From NCBI GenBank assembly GCA_002393945.1, contig DGSO01000019.1, positions 1-64,000 on the forward strand: DNA of 64,000 nucleotides, written 5' to 3'. The first letter of the stretch is position 1. The number at the start of each line of letters is the position of its first letter. The position numbers and the translations under genes are program-made. The notes beneath the pieces are model-generated. The model made no database searches, had not been told where the DNA came from, and saw only the letters and a program-made list of their open reading frames with translations. The DNA is from Bacteroidales bacterium UBA4360. GTDB taxonomy: Bacteria > Bacteroidota > Bacteroidia > Bacteroidales > UBA932. Positions 8,748 through 16,393 of this stretch are shown piece after piece.

Positions 8748-9574
8748 AAGATCGAAGTCAAAGCGGCACGGAATTCAGGCATCGGGCAGTTGGCGTCCCG
8801 CTCGATGATAAGGGTCTTGAGTCCGGCGAAAGGACGTATCTCTTCCTCTATATCCTTGAGAGGACGGTCTTTGCCGAAATACTCCGGAGCAAAGTACTCC
8901 CAGAATTTCAAGGCCAGGGACTTTGACATATGGAAGGTCTCACGGATGAAATCCTCTCCATCCAGGCAGCAGCACAGATAGACCATTCCAACGTCAAAGA
9001 GATGATTGCCGTAGCAGAAGTCGCCAAGGTCGATGAAATACTTCCTGTCCCCGGCAAAGATGGCATTGCTGAACTGGAGGTCTCCGTGAATTGCGGTGTC
9101 CTCGTCGGGAGCATCGGCAATGAACCTGCCCAGCCTGTCTTTTTCAGCGGCGATGAAGAAAGGGTTCTGCTCCAGAAGACGCAGATATCTGTCCTTCACG
9201 TTCTCAAACTGCGACACATCCACGTGCGTGGAGTGCAGGAGTTTACACATCTGAGCGAACTCCACGGCATATTTTTCCACGTTGGCGGGGTCGTCTCCGG
9301 TTGCGCGGGAATAGGACTTCTTGCCGACGATCCTGTGGAAACGGATGCCATACCTGCCGTCCTGGGTAACCACGTAATCCCCCGGTTCAGGAGAAGGAAT
9401 CCCCAGGTCATAGACCTTCCTGGCGAGCATCATCTCGTCCAGAGGCTGCTGAATCTTTCCGGGGAAATAAAGCTTCAGCATTATTGAAGGGTCCGTCTTG
9501 TGGTCATAGCTTTCGCCGTTGAAACCACCGCCGGAGAGGACGTAGTCGTCCAGGTTGATTTTAATGGCTTCCAT
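8744..9574 (-). CDS. TIGR02172-like phosphotransferase (APH fold)
   Basis: The 276-residue protein has the aminoglycoside/choline-kinase catalytic loop HGDLQFSNAIF and metal motif YFIDLGDFCYG, and matches what I know of the TIGR02172 paralogous family. Its substrate is unknown; these proteins are not established antibiotic-resistance enzymes. An in-frame TTG lies 6 bases upstream, but the ATG at 9574 gives the natural start MEAIKINLDDYVLSGGG. It overlaps the HD gene by 14 bases and the phosphatase gene by 4, so it belongs to the same translationally coupled signalling operon. Confidence 0.8.
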   Translation of the reverse strand: MEAIKINLDDYVLSGGGFNGESYDHKTDPSIMLKLYFPGKIQQPLDEMMLARKVYDLGIPSPEPGDYVVTQDGRYGIRFHRIVGKKSYSRATGDDPANVEKYAVEFAQMCKLLHSTHVDVSQFENVKDRYLRLLEQNPFFIAAEKDRLGRFIADAPDEDTAIHGDLQFSNAIFAGDRKYFIDLGDFCYGNHLFDVGMVYLCCCLDGEDFIRETFHMSKSLALKFWEYFAPEYFGKDRPLKDIEEEIRPFAGLKTLIIERDANCPMPEFRAALTSIL

Positions 9575-10148
9575 GTGCAAATACCTGGTTTATCAATGAT
9601 TCAAACTCTTTGAATGCGAATGTATCTTCCAGCTCGCGGAGAGAGTCGGCAAGGCCGCGGTAGTGCCATTCATGGTCCGCAGGGTCCTTGGCGTGGAATA
9701 TCTTCCAGAGTTCGTCTCCCTTCACGGCATAATCGCGCGCGATGGCCCTCATGTTTGAGAGCTTGTCTCCCAAAGCCACTATCTTGGCATCATGGGAGGC
9801 CGATGCAAGGCGGTCGATGGCGGCCTTCTTGCGTGCGTGCCAGCTGTCTTCTTCGCTTACGCCTTCTTCAAAGACATCGCTTTCAGATGCAACCAGATTG
9901 GCGATCCGGTCTCCGAACTCGCGACGGATATCCTCTACGGTCACGTCGGTATCCTCGACCGTATCATGAAGTGCCGCCGCAGCCAGAAGTTCCTGGTCCG
10001 GGGTTATAGTTGCCACTATCTCAACGGCCTCCATCGGATGAACGATGTAGGGGAAGCCTTTTCCGCGCCGTTCCGTGCCGGCATGTGCTTTTACTGCAAA
10101 AATGATTGCCCTGTCCAACAGGGCGGTGTCAAGGGGTTTGTTCGCCAT
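9561..10148 (-). CDS. HD-domain (p)ppGpp hydrolase-like protein (MESH1 type)
   Basis: The 195-residue protein is a stand-alone HD domain of the SpoT/MESH1 class: KGFPYIVHPMEAVEI, then the metal-binding pair HDTVEDTDV, then GDKLSNMRAIARDY. Family knowledge suggests alarmone or related nucleotide hydrolysis; there is no synthetase domain. The frame opens earlier with TTG, but the promoter box ends 6 bases before the ATG at 10148, so that ATG is chosen and the mRNA should be almost leaderless. It is the first gene of the SpoIIE/STAS operon. Confidence 0.85.
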   Translation of the reverse strand: MANKPLDTALLDRAIIFAVKAHAGTERRGKGFPYIVHPMEAVEIVATITPDQELLAAAALHDTVEDTDVTVEDIRREFGDRIANLVASESDVFEEGVSEEDSWHARKKAAIDRLASASHDAKIVALGDKLSNMRAIARDYAVKGDELWKIFHAKDPADHEWHYRGLADSLRELEDTFAFKEFESLINQVFAHGSH

Positions 10149-10154
10149 AATAGG

Positions 10155-10162
10155 CAAATATA
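10155..10162 (-). promoter_or_regulatory. -7 box TATATTTG of the HD-kinase-SpoIIE-STAS operon
   Basis: An exact TAnnTTTG match on the minus strand ends 6 bases before the ATG of the HD gene. The transcript would start within a few bases of the start codon. It sits just beyond the stop of the upstream same-strand gene (10168). Confidence 0.65.
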
Positions 10163-10167
10163 GTAAA

Positions 10168-10755
10168 TTAATCCCACTCTACAAGCGAGCGGTCCATGGA
10201 AATGCTCTTTGGCGCCCCATGCCGGCCGGATATAGTATAGCTTTGAAGCTGAGTGCTGTCTATCAGCGCAGCCAGGGCTGAGTTCACCCTTGAGATATTG
10301 ACGTTGAGTTCGTTGCTGCAAAGGTCAAGGAGATTGGCCATGCGCTTTTCTATTAGATCCCTGTCGTCACTTCTTGAAACCCGTGAGTAAAGAGACCGCA
10401 GTTCATCCCTGTAATCCCACATATCCTTAAGCGTTATGCCTTCGGGATGCCTGAGGAAGAGCAGGAACACCGACTTTGCCATCGGCCTGATGTGCAGTTC
10501 CCTTCCGTCCACAAATATCCGGAGTTCCCTCGTGACACGGATGCGCCTTGCCCTCAGATCCCTCGAAATGGTCCCTGAGATGCGGTCCTCCCCCACCTCG
10601 CGGCGGCGCAGTTCCAGAACCGCCATCCGCACGAAAGTTATCAGTTCTTCCGATTCAGACCTCTCCAGGAAGTCGGAATACTCGGAGTATGGTTCATAAA
10701 ATGCCGGGCCTGTATACAGACCCAGCATCCATGCCAAAATCAAATCTCTCTCCAT
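10168..10755 (-). CDS. Hypothetical protein, possible winged-helix domain
   Basis: I do not recognise this 195-residue soluble protein. It has no signal peptide. The middle (about 95-145, RIFVDGRELHIRPMAKSVF then LFLRHPEGITLKDM) resembles the strand-helix-helix pattern of a winged helix as in OmpR-type effector domains. The N-terminal third is acidic and helical. It starts 22 bases after glyA on the same strand and is probably co-transcribed with it. A regulatory role is a guess from the fold pattern. Confidence 0.7.
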   Translation of the reverse strand: MERDLILAWMLGLYTGPAFYEPYSEYSDFLERSESEELITFVRMAVLELRRREVGEDRISGTISRDLRARRIRVTRELRIFVDGRELHIRPMAKSVFLLFLRHPEGITLKDMWDYRDELRSLYSRVSRSDDRDLIEKRMANLLDLCSNELNVNISRVNSALAALIDSTQLQSYTISGRHGAPKSISMDRSLVEWD

Positions 10756-10777
10756 GCCTTCCCCTCCTGAATGAAGA

Positions 10778-12121
10778 TTAATATCTGTTCAGGGGACGGC
10801 CGGCGGTCATCATGTGAACCTTGCGGCGAACCTCGTCAAGGACAAGCTTGTGGGCAATGCGCTCCGCCACCTGCGACTCTGTGGGCTCCTTGGCGGTAAT
10901 GGCCTCGAAATGAGCATTCGCCGATGCCAGGACAGCATCGATAAGGTCTACGATTGCGACCATATCCTTCTCGTCAAAGCCCCTGGACGTGATGGCGGGG
11001 GTGCCGATGCGGAGACCGCTGGTAGCGAATGCACTGCGGCTGTCGAAGGGAACCATGTTCTTGTTCACGGTGACATCGGCAAGACCGAGTTCCTTTTCTG
11101 CCACGCGGCCGGTGAGGTCCGGGAATTTGGTGCGGAGGTCGATGAGCATCAGATGATTGTCCGTGCCGCCGGAAATGACCTTGTATCCGCGGTCGATGAA
11201 CTCCTTGCACATTGCGGCGGCGTTGGCCACAACCTGCTTCTGGTACTCCTTGAATTCCGGCTGAAGGGCCTCGTAGAAGGCGACGGCCTTTGCGGCGATG
11301 ACGTGCTCGAGCGGGCCGCCCTGGATGCCGGGGAAAACGCTGGAATTGAGGATTGCGCTCATCTTCTTGATCTCTCCCTTCGGAGTGGTGAGGCCCCAGG
11401 GATTGTCGAAATCCTTGCCCATGAGGATGATGCCGCCGCGGGGACCGCGGAGGGTCTTATGGGTTGTGGAAGTGACGATATGTGCATACTTGACGGGGTT
11501 CTTCAGAAGACCGGCGGCAATGAGGCCGGCGGTATGGGCCATGTCAATCCAGAGAATGGCGCCCACCTTGTCTGCGATGGCTCTCATCCTCTCATAGTCC
11601 CATTCACGGGAGTATGCCGATGCCCCGCCGATGATGAGCTTGGGCTTGCACTCCAGGGCCTTGCGCTCCATCTCGTCATAGTCGACACGGCCGGTTTCGG
11701 GGTCGAGGCCGTATGCTACGGGATGGTACAGAATGCCGGACGCGTTTACGGGTGAGCCGTGGGTAAGATGGCCGCCCATTGAAAGGTCCAGGCCCATGAA
11801 TGTGTCTCCGGGCTTGAGGATTGCCATGGTCACTGCCATGTTTGCCTGTGCGCCGGAATGGGGCTGAACGTTTGCATATTCTGCATCAAAGAGCTTGCAG
11901 AGGCGCTCGATTGCCAGATTTTCTATCTGGTCCACAACTGCACAGCCGCCGTAATAGCGCTTTCCGGGGTAGCCTTCTGCATACTTGTTGGTGCAGATGG
12001 AGCCCATGGCTTCAAGCACCTGGTCTGACACATAATTTTCAGATGCAATGAGTTCGAGTCCTGAGGACTGGCGTTCCTGTTCTTTCTTGATGAGGTCGAA
12101 AACCTGAAGATCCTGTTTCAT
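10778..12121 (-). CDS. glyA: Serine hydroxymethyltransferase
   Basis: The 447-residue enzyme interconverts serine and glycine while charging tetrahydrofolate with one-carbon units, using pyridoxal phosphate. Diagnostic segments are ELIASENYVSDQVLEAMGS near the start, KYAEGYPGKRYYGGC, and the cofactor-lysine motif TSTTHKTLRGPRGG. Length fits the family and the C-terminus is complete. It has its own promoter in the divergent region shared with the SpoU methyltransferase gene. Confidence 0.97.
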   Translation of the reverse strand: MKQDLQVFDLIKKEQERQSSGLELIASENYVSDQVLEAMGSICTNKYAEGYPGKRYYGGCAVVDQIENLAIERLCKLFDAEYANVQPHSGAQANMAVTMAILKPGDTFMGLDLSMGGHLTHGSPVNASGILYHPVAYGLDPETGRVDYDEMERKALECKPKLIIGGASAYSREWDYERMRAIADKVGAILWIDMAHTAGLIAAGLLKNPVKYAHIVTSTTHKTLRGPRGGIILMGKDFDNPWGLTTPKGEIKKMSAILNSSVFPGIQGGPLEHVIAAKAVAFYEALQPEFKEYQKQVVANAAAMCKEFIDRGYKVISGGTDNHLMLIDLRTKFPDLTGRVAEKELGLADVTVNKNMVPFDSRSAFATSGLRIGTPAITSRGFDEKDMVAIVDLIDAVLASANAHFEAITAKEPTESQVAERIAHKLVLDEVRRKVHMMTAGRPLNRY

Positions 12122-12151
12122 TATACTTAGTTTTAGTGTTCAATCAGTCTA

Positions 12152-12159
12152 CAAATATA
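12152..12159 (-). promoter_or_regulatory. -7 box TATATTTG of glyA
   Basis: An exact minus-strand match, 30 bases before the glyA ATG. Only 11 bases separate it from the -7 box of the divergent methyltransferase gene, so each promoter's upstream region overlaps the other's core. Confidence 0.65.
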
Positions 12160-12170
12160 ATCAATTTCCT

Positions 12171-12178
12171 TATCTTTG
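12171..12178 (+). promoter_or_regulatory. -7 box TATCTTTG of the SpoU methyltransferase gene
   Basis: An exact TAnnTTTG match ending 4 bases before the GTG start, which leaves no room for a leader or ribosome-binding site. Confidence 0.65.
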
Positions 12179-12182
12179 CAGA

Positions 12183-12713
12183 GTGAAAGACAGGAAACTT
12201 TTAAATATTGAACTGGGAAGGATAAGCCCCGAAGAATACCGCCGCAGGGAGGCTTCCGGCATTGTCCTCGTCCTTGACAACGTACGCAGCGCCCACAATA
12301 CAGGATCGGCATTCAGGACCGCCGACGCCTTCGGCATCGACCGAATCTACCTTGGCGGCATAACCCCCGTTCCGCCTTCCCCAGAACTGCGCAAAGTGGC
12401 CCTCGGCGCCGAGGAGTCCGTCCCCTTCGAGCACTGTGCCGATGTCTCCTCCCTCATCCGCCGCCTCAAGGCCGAAGGTTACACCGCCGTCGCCGTGGAG
12501 CAGACGGTGAACTCCGTGAAGCTGGACTCTTTCAAGCCCGAAAGCGGCGCCAGATATGCCCTTGTGTTCGGAAACGAGGTGGAAGGCGTCCAACAGGAAG
12601 TGGTCGACGAATGCGACTTCTCCCTGGAAATACCCCAGAAAGGCACGAAACACTCCCTCAACGTCTCCGTGAGCGTAGGCGTGGTGCTGTGGGAAATCAG
12701 TAAAGGACTTTAG
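12183..12713 (+). CDS. SpoU/TrmH family RNA 2'-O-methyltransferase
   Basis: The 176-residue protein is a SPOUT methyltransferase. Motif 1 is NVRSAHNTGSAFRTADAFG, motif 2 is YALVFGNEVEGV, and motif 3 (knot) is IPQKGTKHSLNVSVSVGV. It probably methylates a ribose in tRNA or rRNA using S-adenosylmethionine; the target cannot be told. There is no N-terminal substrate-binding extension. No in-frame ATG exists before the first catalytic motif, so the GTG immediately after the promoter box is the start. The 3' end overlaps the convergent truA gene by 17 bases. Confidence 0.9.
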   Translation: MKDRKLLNIELGRISPEEYRRREASGIVLVLDNVRSAHNTGSAFRTADAFGIDRIYLGGITPVPPSPELRKVALGAEESVPFEHCADVSSLIRRLKAEGYTAVAVEQTVNSVKLDSFKPESGARYALVFGNEVEGVQQEVVDECDFSLEIPQKGTKHSLNVSVSVGVVLWEISKGL

Positions 12714-13485
12714 TCAGGAACAGCGCATGACCGGGTACGGATTCGCCGGCATCGCCGCGCGTGCCGTGCGCGACCAGTTCTTCTATCCACTCCGGGGACT
12801 GCTTTCCGCGTCCCACTTCTATAAGCGATCCTACAATGGCACGGACCATATTCCTCAGGAAACGGTCTGCGGAGACGCGGAAGTACCAGTAGGGAGATTT
12901 CTCGACTTCGCTCGAAATGACAGAAGGGGCGATGGCTTGGAGGGATGGGGTGTAGGGATGCCAGAAGGCTTCGTAAACGGTGCAGACGGAGGTTTTTACG
13001 TCGGTGCCGGTTTTTTCGAAGCAGGAGAAGTCATGCTTTCCAAGCAGGTATCGGCAGGCATTGTTCATGGCGTCGAAATCCAGGACGGGATAGCCGCACT
13101 GCCAGGAGTATGCGCGTACGAACGGGTCTTTCTTCCTGTGTATGAAGTAGGTGTATTCACGGCGGCGGGCGCCGAAGCGGGCATGGAAATCATCGGGGAC
13201 CGGAGTGACTGAATGAACCGCCACGCTGCGGGGTAGCATGGCATTTAATTTGTAGCATAAATCATCCTGCCCGAAGGGCAACTCACCCGGGTAGTCAAAG
13301 TGAGCCACATAGCCCGAAGCATTGACCAGGGTGTCTGTCCGGCCAGCTCCCGTCACCTGCACGGGAGTGTTCAAAAGTTTGGACAGCGTGCTCTCCAGGG
13401 CAGCCTGGACGGAAGGTGCCGATGGTTGGATCTGCCAGCCGCAGAACTCCGCACCGTCGTATGAAAGACACAGTGAATAACGCAT
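12697..13485 (-). CDS. truA: tRNA pseudouridine synthase A
   Basis: The 262-residue enzyme converts uridines 38-40 of the tRNA anticodon arm to pseudouridine. The catalytic aspartate is in GAGRTDTLVNASGY, and the C-terminal signature is FRVSADRFLRNMVRAIVGSL. Between residues about 188 and 197, just before YWYFRVSADRF, the protein contains VISSEVEKS, encoded entirely by a dispersed palindromic repeat. The frame is preserved and all motifs flank it, so the enzyme is probably active with an enlarged loop. The -7 box is 4 bases from the ATG. Confidence 0.95.
   Translation of the reverse strand: MRYSLCLSYDGAEFCGWQIQPSAPSVQAALESTLSKLLNTPVQVTGAGRTDTLVNASGYVAHFDYPGELPFGQDDLCYKLNAMLPRSVAVHSVTPVPDDFHARFGARRREYTYFIHRKKDPFVRAYSWQCGYPVLDFDAMNNACRYLLGKHDFSCFEKTGTDVKTSVCTVYEAFWHPYTPSLQAIAPSVISSEVEKSPYWYFRVSADRFLRNMVRAIVGSLIEVGRGKQSPEWIEELVAHGTRGDAGESVPGHALFLTKVLY
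12896..12922. repeat. Dispersed palindromic repeat, copy 1 (inside truA)
   Basis: This 27-bp imperfect palindrome starts GATTTCTCGACTTCG and ends GAAATGACA. It shares layout and end sequence with 14509-14534 and, inverted, with 29546-29571. The type resembles widespread GTCATTCTGAGC-like elements seen in many bacterial genomes. Here it is translated as part of TruA. Confidence 0.7.
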
Positions 13486-13489
13486 ACCG

Positions 13490-13497
13490 CAAAGGTA
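13490..13497 (-). promoter_or_regulatory. -7 box TACCTTTG of truA
   Basis: An exact minus-strand consensus match ending 4 bases before the truA ATG. It sits within the 26-base gap to the divergent moxR gene. No equivalent plus-strand box for moxR is visible. Confidence 0.6.
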
Positions 13498-13511
13498 AGA
13501 AAAATAACAAT

Positions 13512-14504
13512 ATGGACTCAGTAAACATTCGTGAACTAAACGAAAGAATCCAGAAAGAGAGCTCCTTCGTGGACCTTCTCACTCTGGAAATGGGCAAGGT
13601 AATCGTAGGCCAGAAGAATTTGGTGGAAAACCTCCTCATCGGACTCCTTTCCGGCGGACACATCCTTCTCGAAGGTGTTCCCGGACTTGCCAAAACCCTT
13701 GCAATCAACACCCTCTCGCAGGCCGTGGATGCAAAATTCAACCGCATCCAGTTCACTCCGGACCTTCTCCCTGCAGACGTCATCGGCACAATGATCTATT
13801 CCCAGAAGAACGAGAGCTTCGAGGTGCACAAAGGCCCCGTTTTCGCAAACTTCGTCCTTGCCGATGAAATCAACCGAAGCCCCGCAAAGGTCCAGAGCGC
13901 CCTTTTGGAAGCCATGCAGGAGCATCAGGTGACCATCGGCGAAAATACCTACCGCCTGCCGGAGCCCTTCCTTGTGATGGCAACCCAGAACCCTATCGAG
14001 CAGGAAGGCACATACCCGCTCCCCGAGGCCCAGGTAGACCGTTTCATGCTAAAGGTCATCGTCTCATATCCTGCAAAGGAGGAGGAACGCCAGATTATCC
14101 GCATGAACGGTACCGGAGAGTTCCCCAAGGCAAGCCCCGTGGTAACTCCCCAGGACATCCTCCGCGCCCGTGAGGTCGTGAGGGAAGTCTACATGGACGA
14201 GAAGATCGAGCGCTACATCGTAGATATCGTGAACGCCACCAGAAAGCCCGGGGATTATTCCCTTGCAGAGCTCAAGGACCTCATCGCCTATGGCGGTTCA
14301 CCCCGTGCCAGCATCTCGCTTGCAATGGCCTCCAAGGCATATGCATTCATCAAGAGGCGCGGCTACGTCATCCCCGAGGATGTCCGTGCCGTCTGCAAGG
14401 AAGTACTGCGCCACCGTATAGGTCTCACCTACGAGGCAGAGGCAGAGAATGTCACCACTGACGAAATAATCGAAAAGGTTATAAATGCGGTAATCGTTCC
14501 GTAA
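13512..14504 (+). CDS. moxR: MoxR-family AAA+ ATPase
   Basis: The 330-residue ATPase has Walker A GHILLEGVPGLAKTLAI, Walker B VLADEINRSPAKVQSALL, and sensor region ATQNPIEQEGTYPLPEAQVD, diagnostic of MoxR/RavA-type chaperones that act on VWA-domain proteins. The frame is open upstream to 13416, overlapping truA, but ATG 13512 gives a normal family start (MDSVNIRELNERIQKE). It heads the Bat operon, where MoxR is thought to remodel or insert metal into the VWA partners. Confidence 0.93.
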   Translation: MDSVNIRELNERIQKESSFVDLLTLEMGKVIVGQKNLVENLLIGLLSGGHILLEGVPGLAKTLAINTLSQAVDAKFNRIQFTPDLLPADVIGTMIYSQKNESFEVHKGPVFANFVLADEINRSPAKVQSALLEAMQEHQVTIGENTYRLPEPFLVMATQNPIEQEGTYPLPEAQVDRFMLKVIVSYPAKEEERQIIRMNGTGEFPKASPVVTPQDILRAREVVREVYMDEKIERYIVDIVNATRKPGDYSLAELKDLIAYGGSPRASISLAMASKAYAFIKRRGYVIPEDVRAVCKEVLRHRIGLTYEAEAENVTTDEIIEKVINAVIVP

Positions 14505-14508
14505 ACCA

Positions 14509-14534
14509 GATTCTTCGCTACGCTAAGAATGACA
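14509..14534. repeat. Dispersed palindromic repeat, copy 2 (moxR-DUF58 junction)
   Basis: This 26-bp palindrome starts GATTCTTCGCTACGC and ends AAGAATGACA. It differs from the inverted copy at 29546-29571 at three positions. Its last bases contain the ATG start codon (14529-14531) of the DUF58 gene, so the element forms the whole translation initiation region of that gene. Confidence 0.75.
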
Positions 14535-15410
14535 CCGGAAGAACTCATAAAGAAGGTACGCAAAATTGAGATAAAGACCAAGGCGCTGAGTCACCAGATC
14601 TTTGCCGGAGAGTACCACTCTGCGTTCAAGGGACGCGGAATGGCCTTCAGTGAGGTGCGTGAATACCAGTACGGAGACGACGTGCGTTCCATGGACTGGA
14701 ACGTCACCGCAAGGATGAACGCCCCGTACGTAAAGGTGTTCGAGGAGGAGAGGGAGCTCACCGTGGTGCTGCTCGTGGATATTTCCAGGTCGGGTCTTTT
14801 CGGCACTCAGGGCAGGACCAAGCGCGAACAGATTGCCGAGATCGCCGCAACCCTCGCTTTCTCTGCAATCCTGAACAACGACAAAGTGGGCTGCGTCCTT
14901 TTCACTGACAGGGTGGAAAAATTCATCCCCCCGGCAAAAGGCCGCACACACTTCCTTCATATAATAAGGGAGATTCTGGAGTACGAACCAAGGAACAACG
15001 GCACGGACATTTCCGAAGCCCTCCGCTTCCTTACCGGCGCCATAAAGAAAAAGTGCACCGCCTTCGTCCTTTCTGACATGATGGACCAAAATGCCGACGG
15101 CCTCCCCCGCTACGAGGAAGCCCTCAAGGTGGCCGTGAACCGCCACGACATCTCCGTCATCCGCGTCACGGACCCCCGCGAAAAGACCATCCCGGACATG
15201 GGCCTTGTGCACATCAAGGACGCCGAAACCGGTGAAGGCCGATGGATAAACACCTCGTCCCGAAAGACACGCCGTGCCTACGAGGACTGGTTCCGCGCCT
15301 CAACCACCGCCGCCGACAGGCTCTTTCTCCGATACAGGGTGGACTGCGCCGACATCGGCACCGCCGATGATTACGTGCGTCCGCTCATGACTTTATTCCA
15401 CAGAAGATGA
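14529..15410 (+). CDS. DUF58 / VWA-like protein of the Bat operon
   Basis: The 293-residue cytoplasmic protein carries the DUF58 core GRGMAFSEVREYQYGDDVRS followed by MDWNVTARMNAPYVKVFEEE, then a VWA-like Rossmann region with LLVDISRSGLFG (a degenerate MIDAS). It is the usual partner of MoxR in aerotolerance operons. The start MTPEELIKKVRKIEIKTK aligns with the normal N-terminus of relatives, so the ATG supplied by the repeat is the true start. It overlaps the next gene by 4 bases (ATGA). Confidence 0.9.
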   Translation: MTPEELIKKVRKIEIKTKALSHQIFAGEYHSAFKGRGMAFSEVREYQYGDDVRSMDWNVTARMNAPYVKVFEEERELTVVLLVDISRSGLFGTQGRTKREQIAEIAATLAFSAILNNDKVGCVLFTDRVEKFIPPAKGRTHFLHIIREILEYEPRNNGTDISEALRFLTGAIKKKCTAFVLSDMMDQNADGLPRYEEALKVAVNRHDISVIRVTDPREKTIPDMGLVHIKDAETGEGRWINTSSRKTRRAYEDWFRASTTAADRLFLRYRVDCADIGTADDYVRPLMTLFHRR

Positions 15411-16393
15411 AAAAGGGATTTCTGATATCGTGCCTGTTCGCCTGCACTGTGATGACGGCGCAGGAAGGCCGCCGCATTGAAGCCGGTCCCTCGTTCCTGG
15501 AGCCCCTGCAGAAAAGGGATTCCGTACTGGTCTGGGACCATTTCCATTACGGAATCGAGCTCAAGGACATTGAGGAGGGTACGCCGATAGCCCTTCCCGC
15601 AATAACGGAAGAAATAAAGGAAAAGACGGCAAGGGAAGGACATCTCGCCATCATTGGAGACTGGCAGATGGACTCCGTAAAAGTAAGTTCACGGAAAGAC
15701 ACCGTCGCCCGGTACGACATAAGGGCCTTCATCACATTGGCGCCGGAAGTGCCCGGACAATACGAACTGTTCCCGCTGGAGTGCCTGGTGGGGGCCGACA
15801 CCCTTGTATTCATCCACCAGATGATGGACGTGAAGGAACCTTCCATCGACATGGAGACCTTCCAGCCCAACGACATCAAGCCCCAGGTCAAGTTCCCGGT
15901 AACATTCGCCGAGGTCTTCCCCTGGGTCCTCATATCCCTGTTCCTGGTATTCATCATCGCCACGGCGATCTATATCATAAGGCAGAGACGTGGGACGGCG
16001 GCCAGGGAGAAGGAAGCGGAACCCGCCCATATCAGGGCCCTAAGGAAGCTGGACCGCTTCAGGGGTGAAAAGTACTGGAAACCGGAGCAGCAGAAAGCCT
16101 TCTATTCCGGGGTAACCGACACGCTGCGGGAATATATCGCATCCCGCTTTGGAATCGGCGCCATGGAAATGACCACGGCCGAAGTCTTCGATTCCCTGAA
16201 GGGCTCATCGGAAATAACCCCCGACCTGTACCAAAGCACGAAGGATTTGTTTGAAAGGGCCGATTTTGTAAAATTCGCAAAATACACCGCCTCCGACGAA
16301 GACAACGCCACGGTACTGCCTACGGCCGTGAGGTTTGTGTCCTCAACCTACCTTGAGAGCATAGAAGAAAAGAAAGAGGAGGAGCAACAGTAA
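15407..16393 (+). CDS. Bat-operon membrane protein, DUF4381-like
   Basis: The 328-residue protein has a signal peptide (ends VMTAQ), a beta-rich periplasmic region (about 20-165), one transmembrane helix (about 170-192, VFPWVLISLFLVFIIATAIY), and a basic cytoplasmic tail with helices (YWKPEQQKAFYSGVTDTLRE). This matches proteins found between DUF58 and batA in Bacteroidota. Function is unproven; it may anchor or regulate the VWA complex. It overlaps its neighbours by 4 and 1 bases, so expression is coupled. Confidence 0.8.
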   Translation: MKKGFLISCLFACTVMTAQEGRRIEAGPSFLEPLQKRDSVLVWDHFHYGIELKDIEEGTPIALPAITEEIKEKTAREGHLAIIGDWQMDSVKVSSRKDTVARYDIRAFITLAPEVPGQYELFPLECLVGADTLVFIHQMMDVKEPSIDMETFQPNDIKPQVKFPVTFAEVFPWVLISLFLVFIIATAIYIIRQRRGTAAREKEAEPAHIRALRKLDRFRGEKYWKPEQQKAFYSGVTDTLREYIASRFGIGAMEMTTAEVFDSLKGSSEITPDLYQSTKDLFERADFVKFAKYTASDEDNATVLPTAVRFVSSTYLESIEEKKEEEQQ

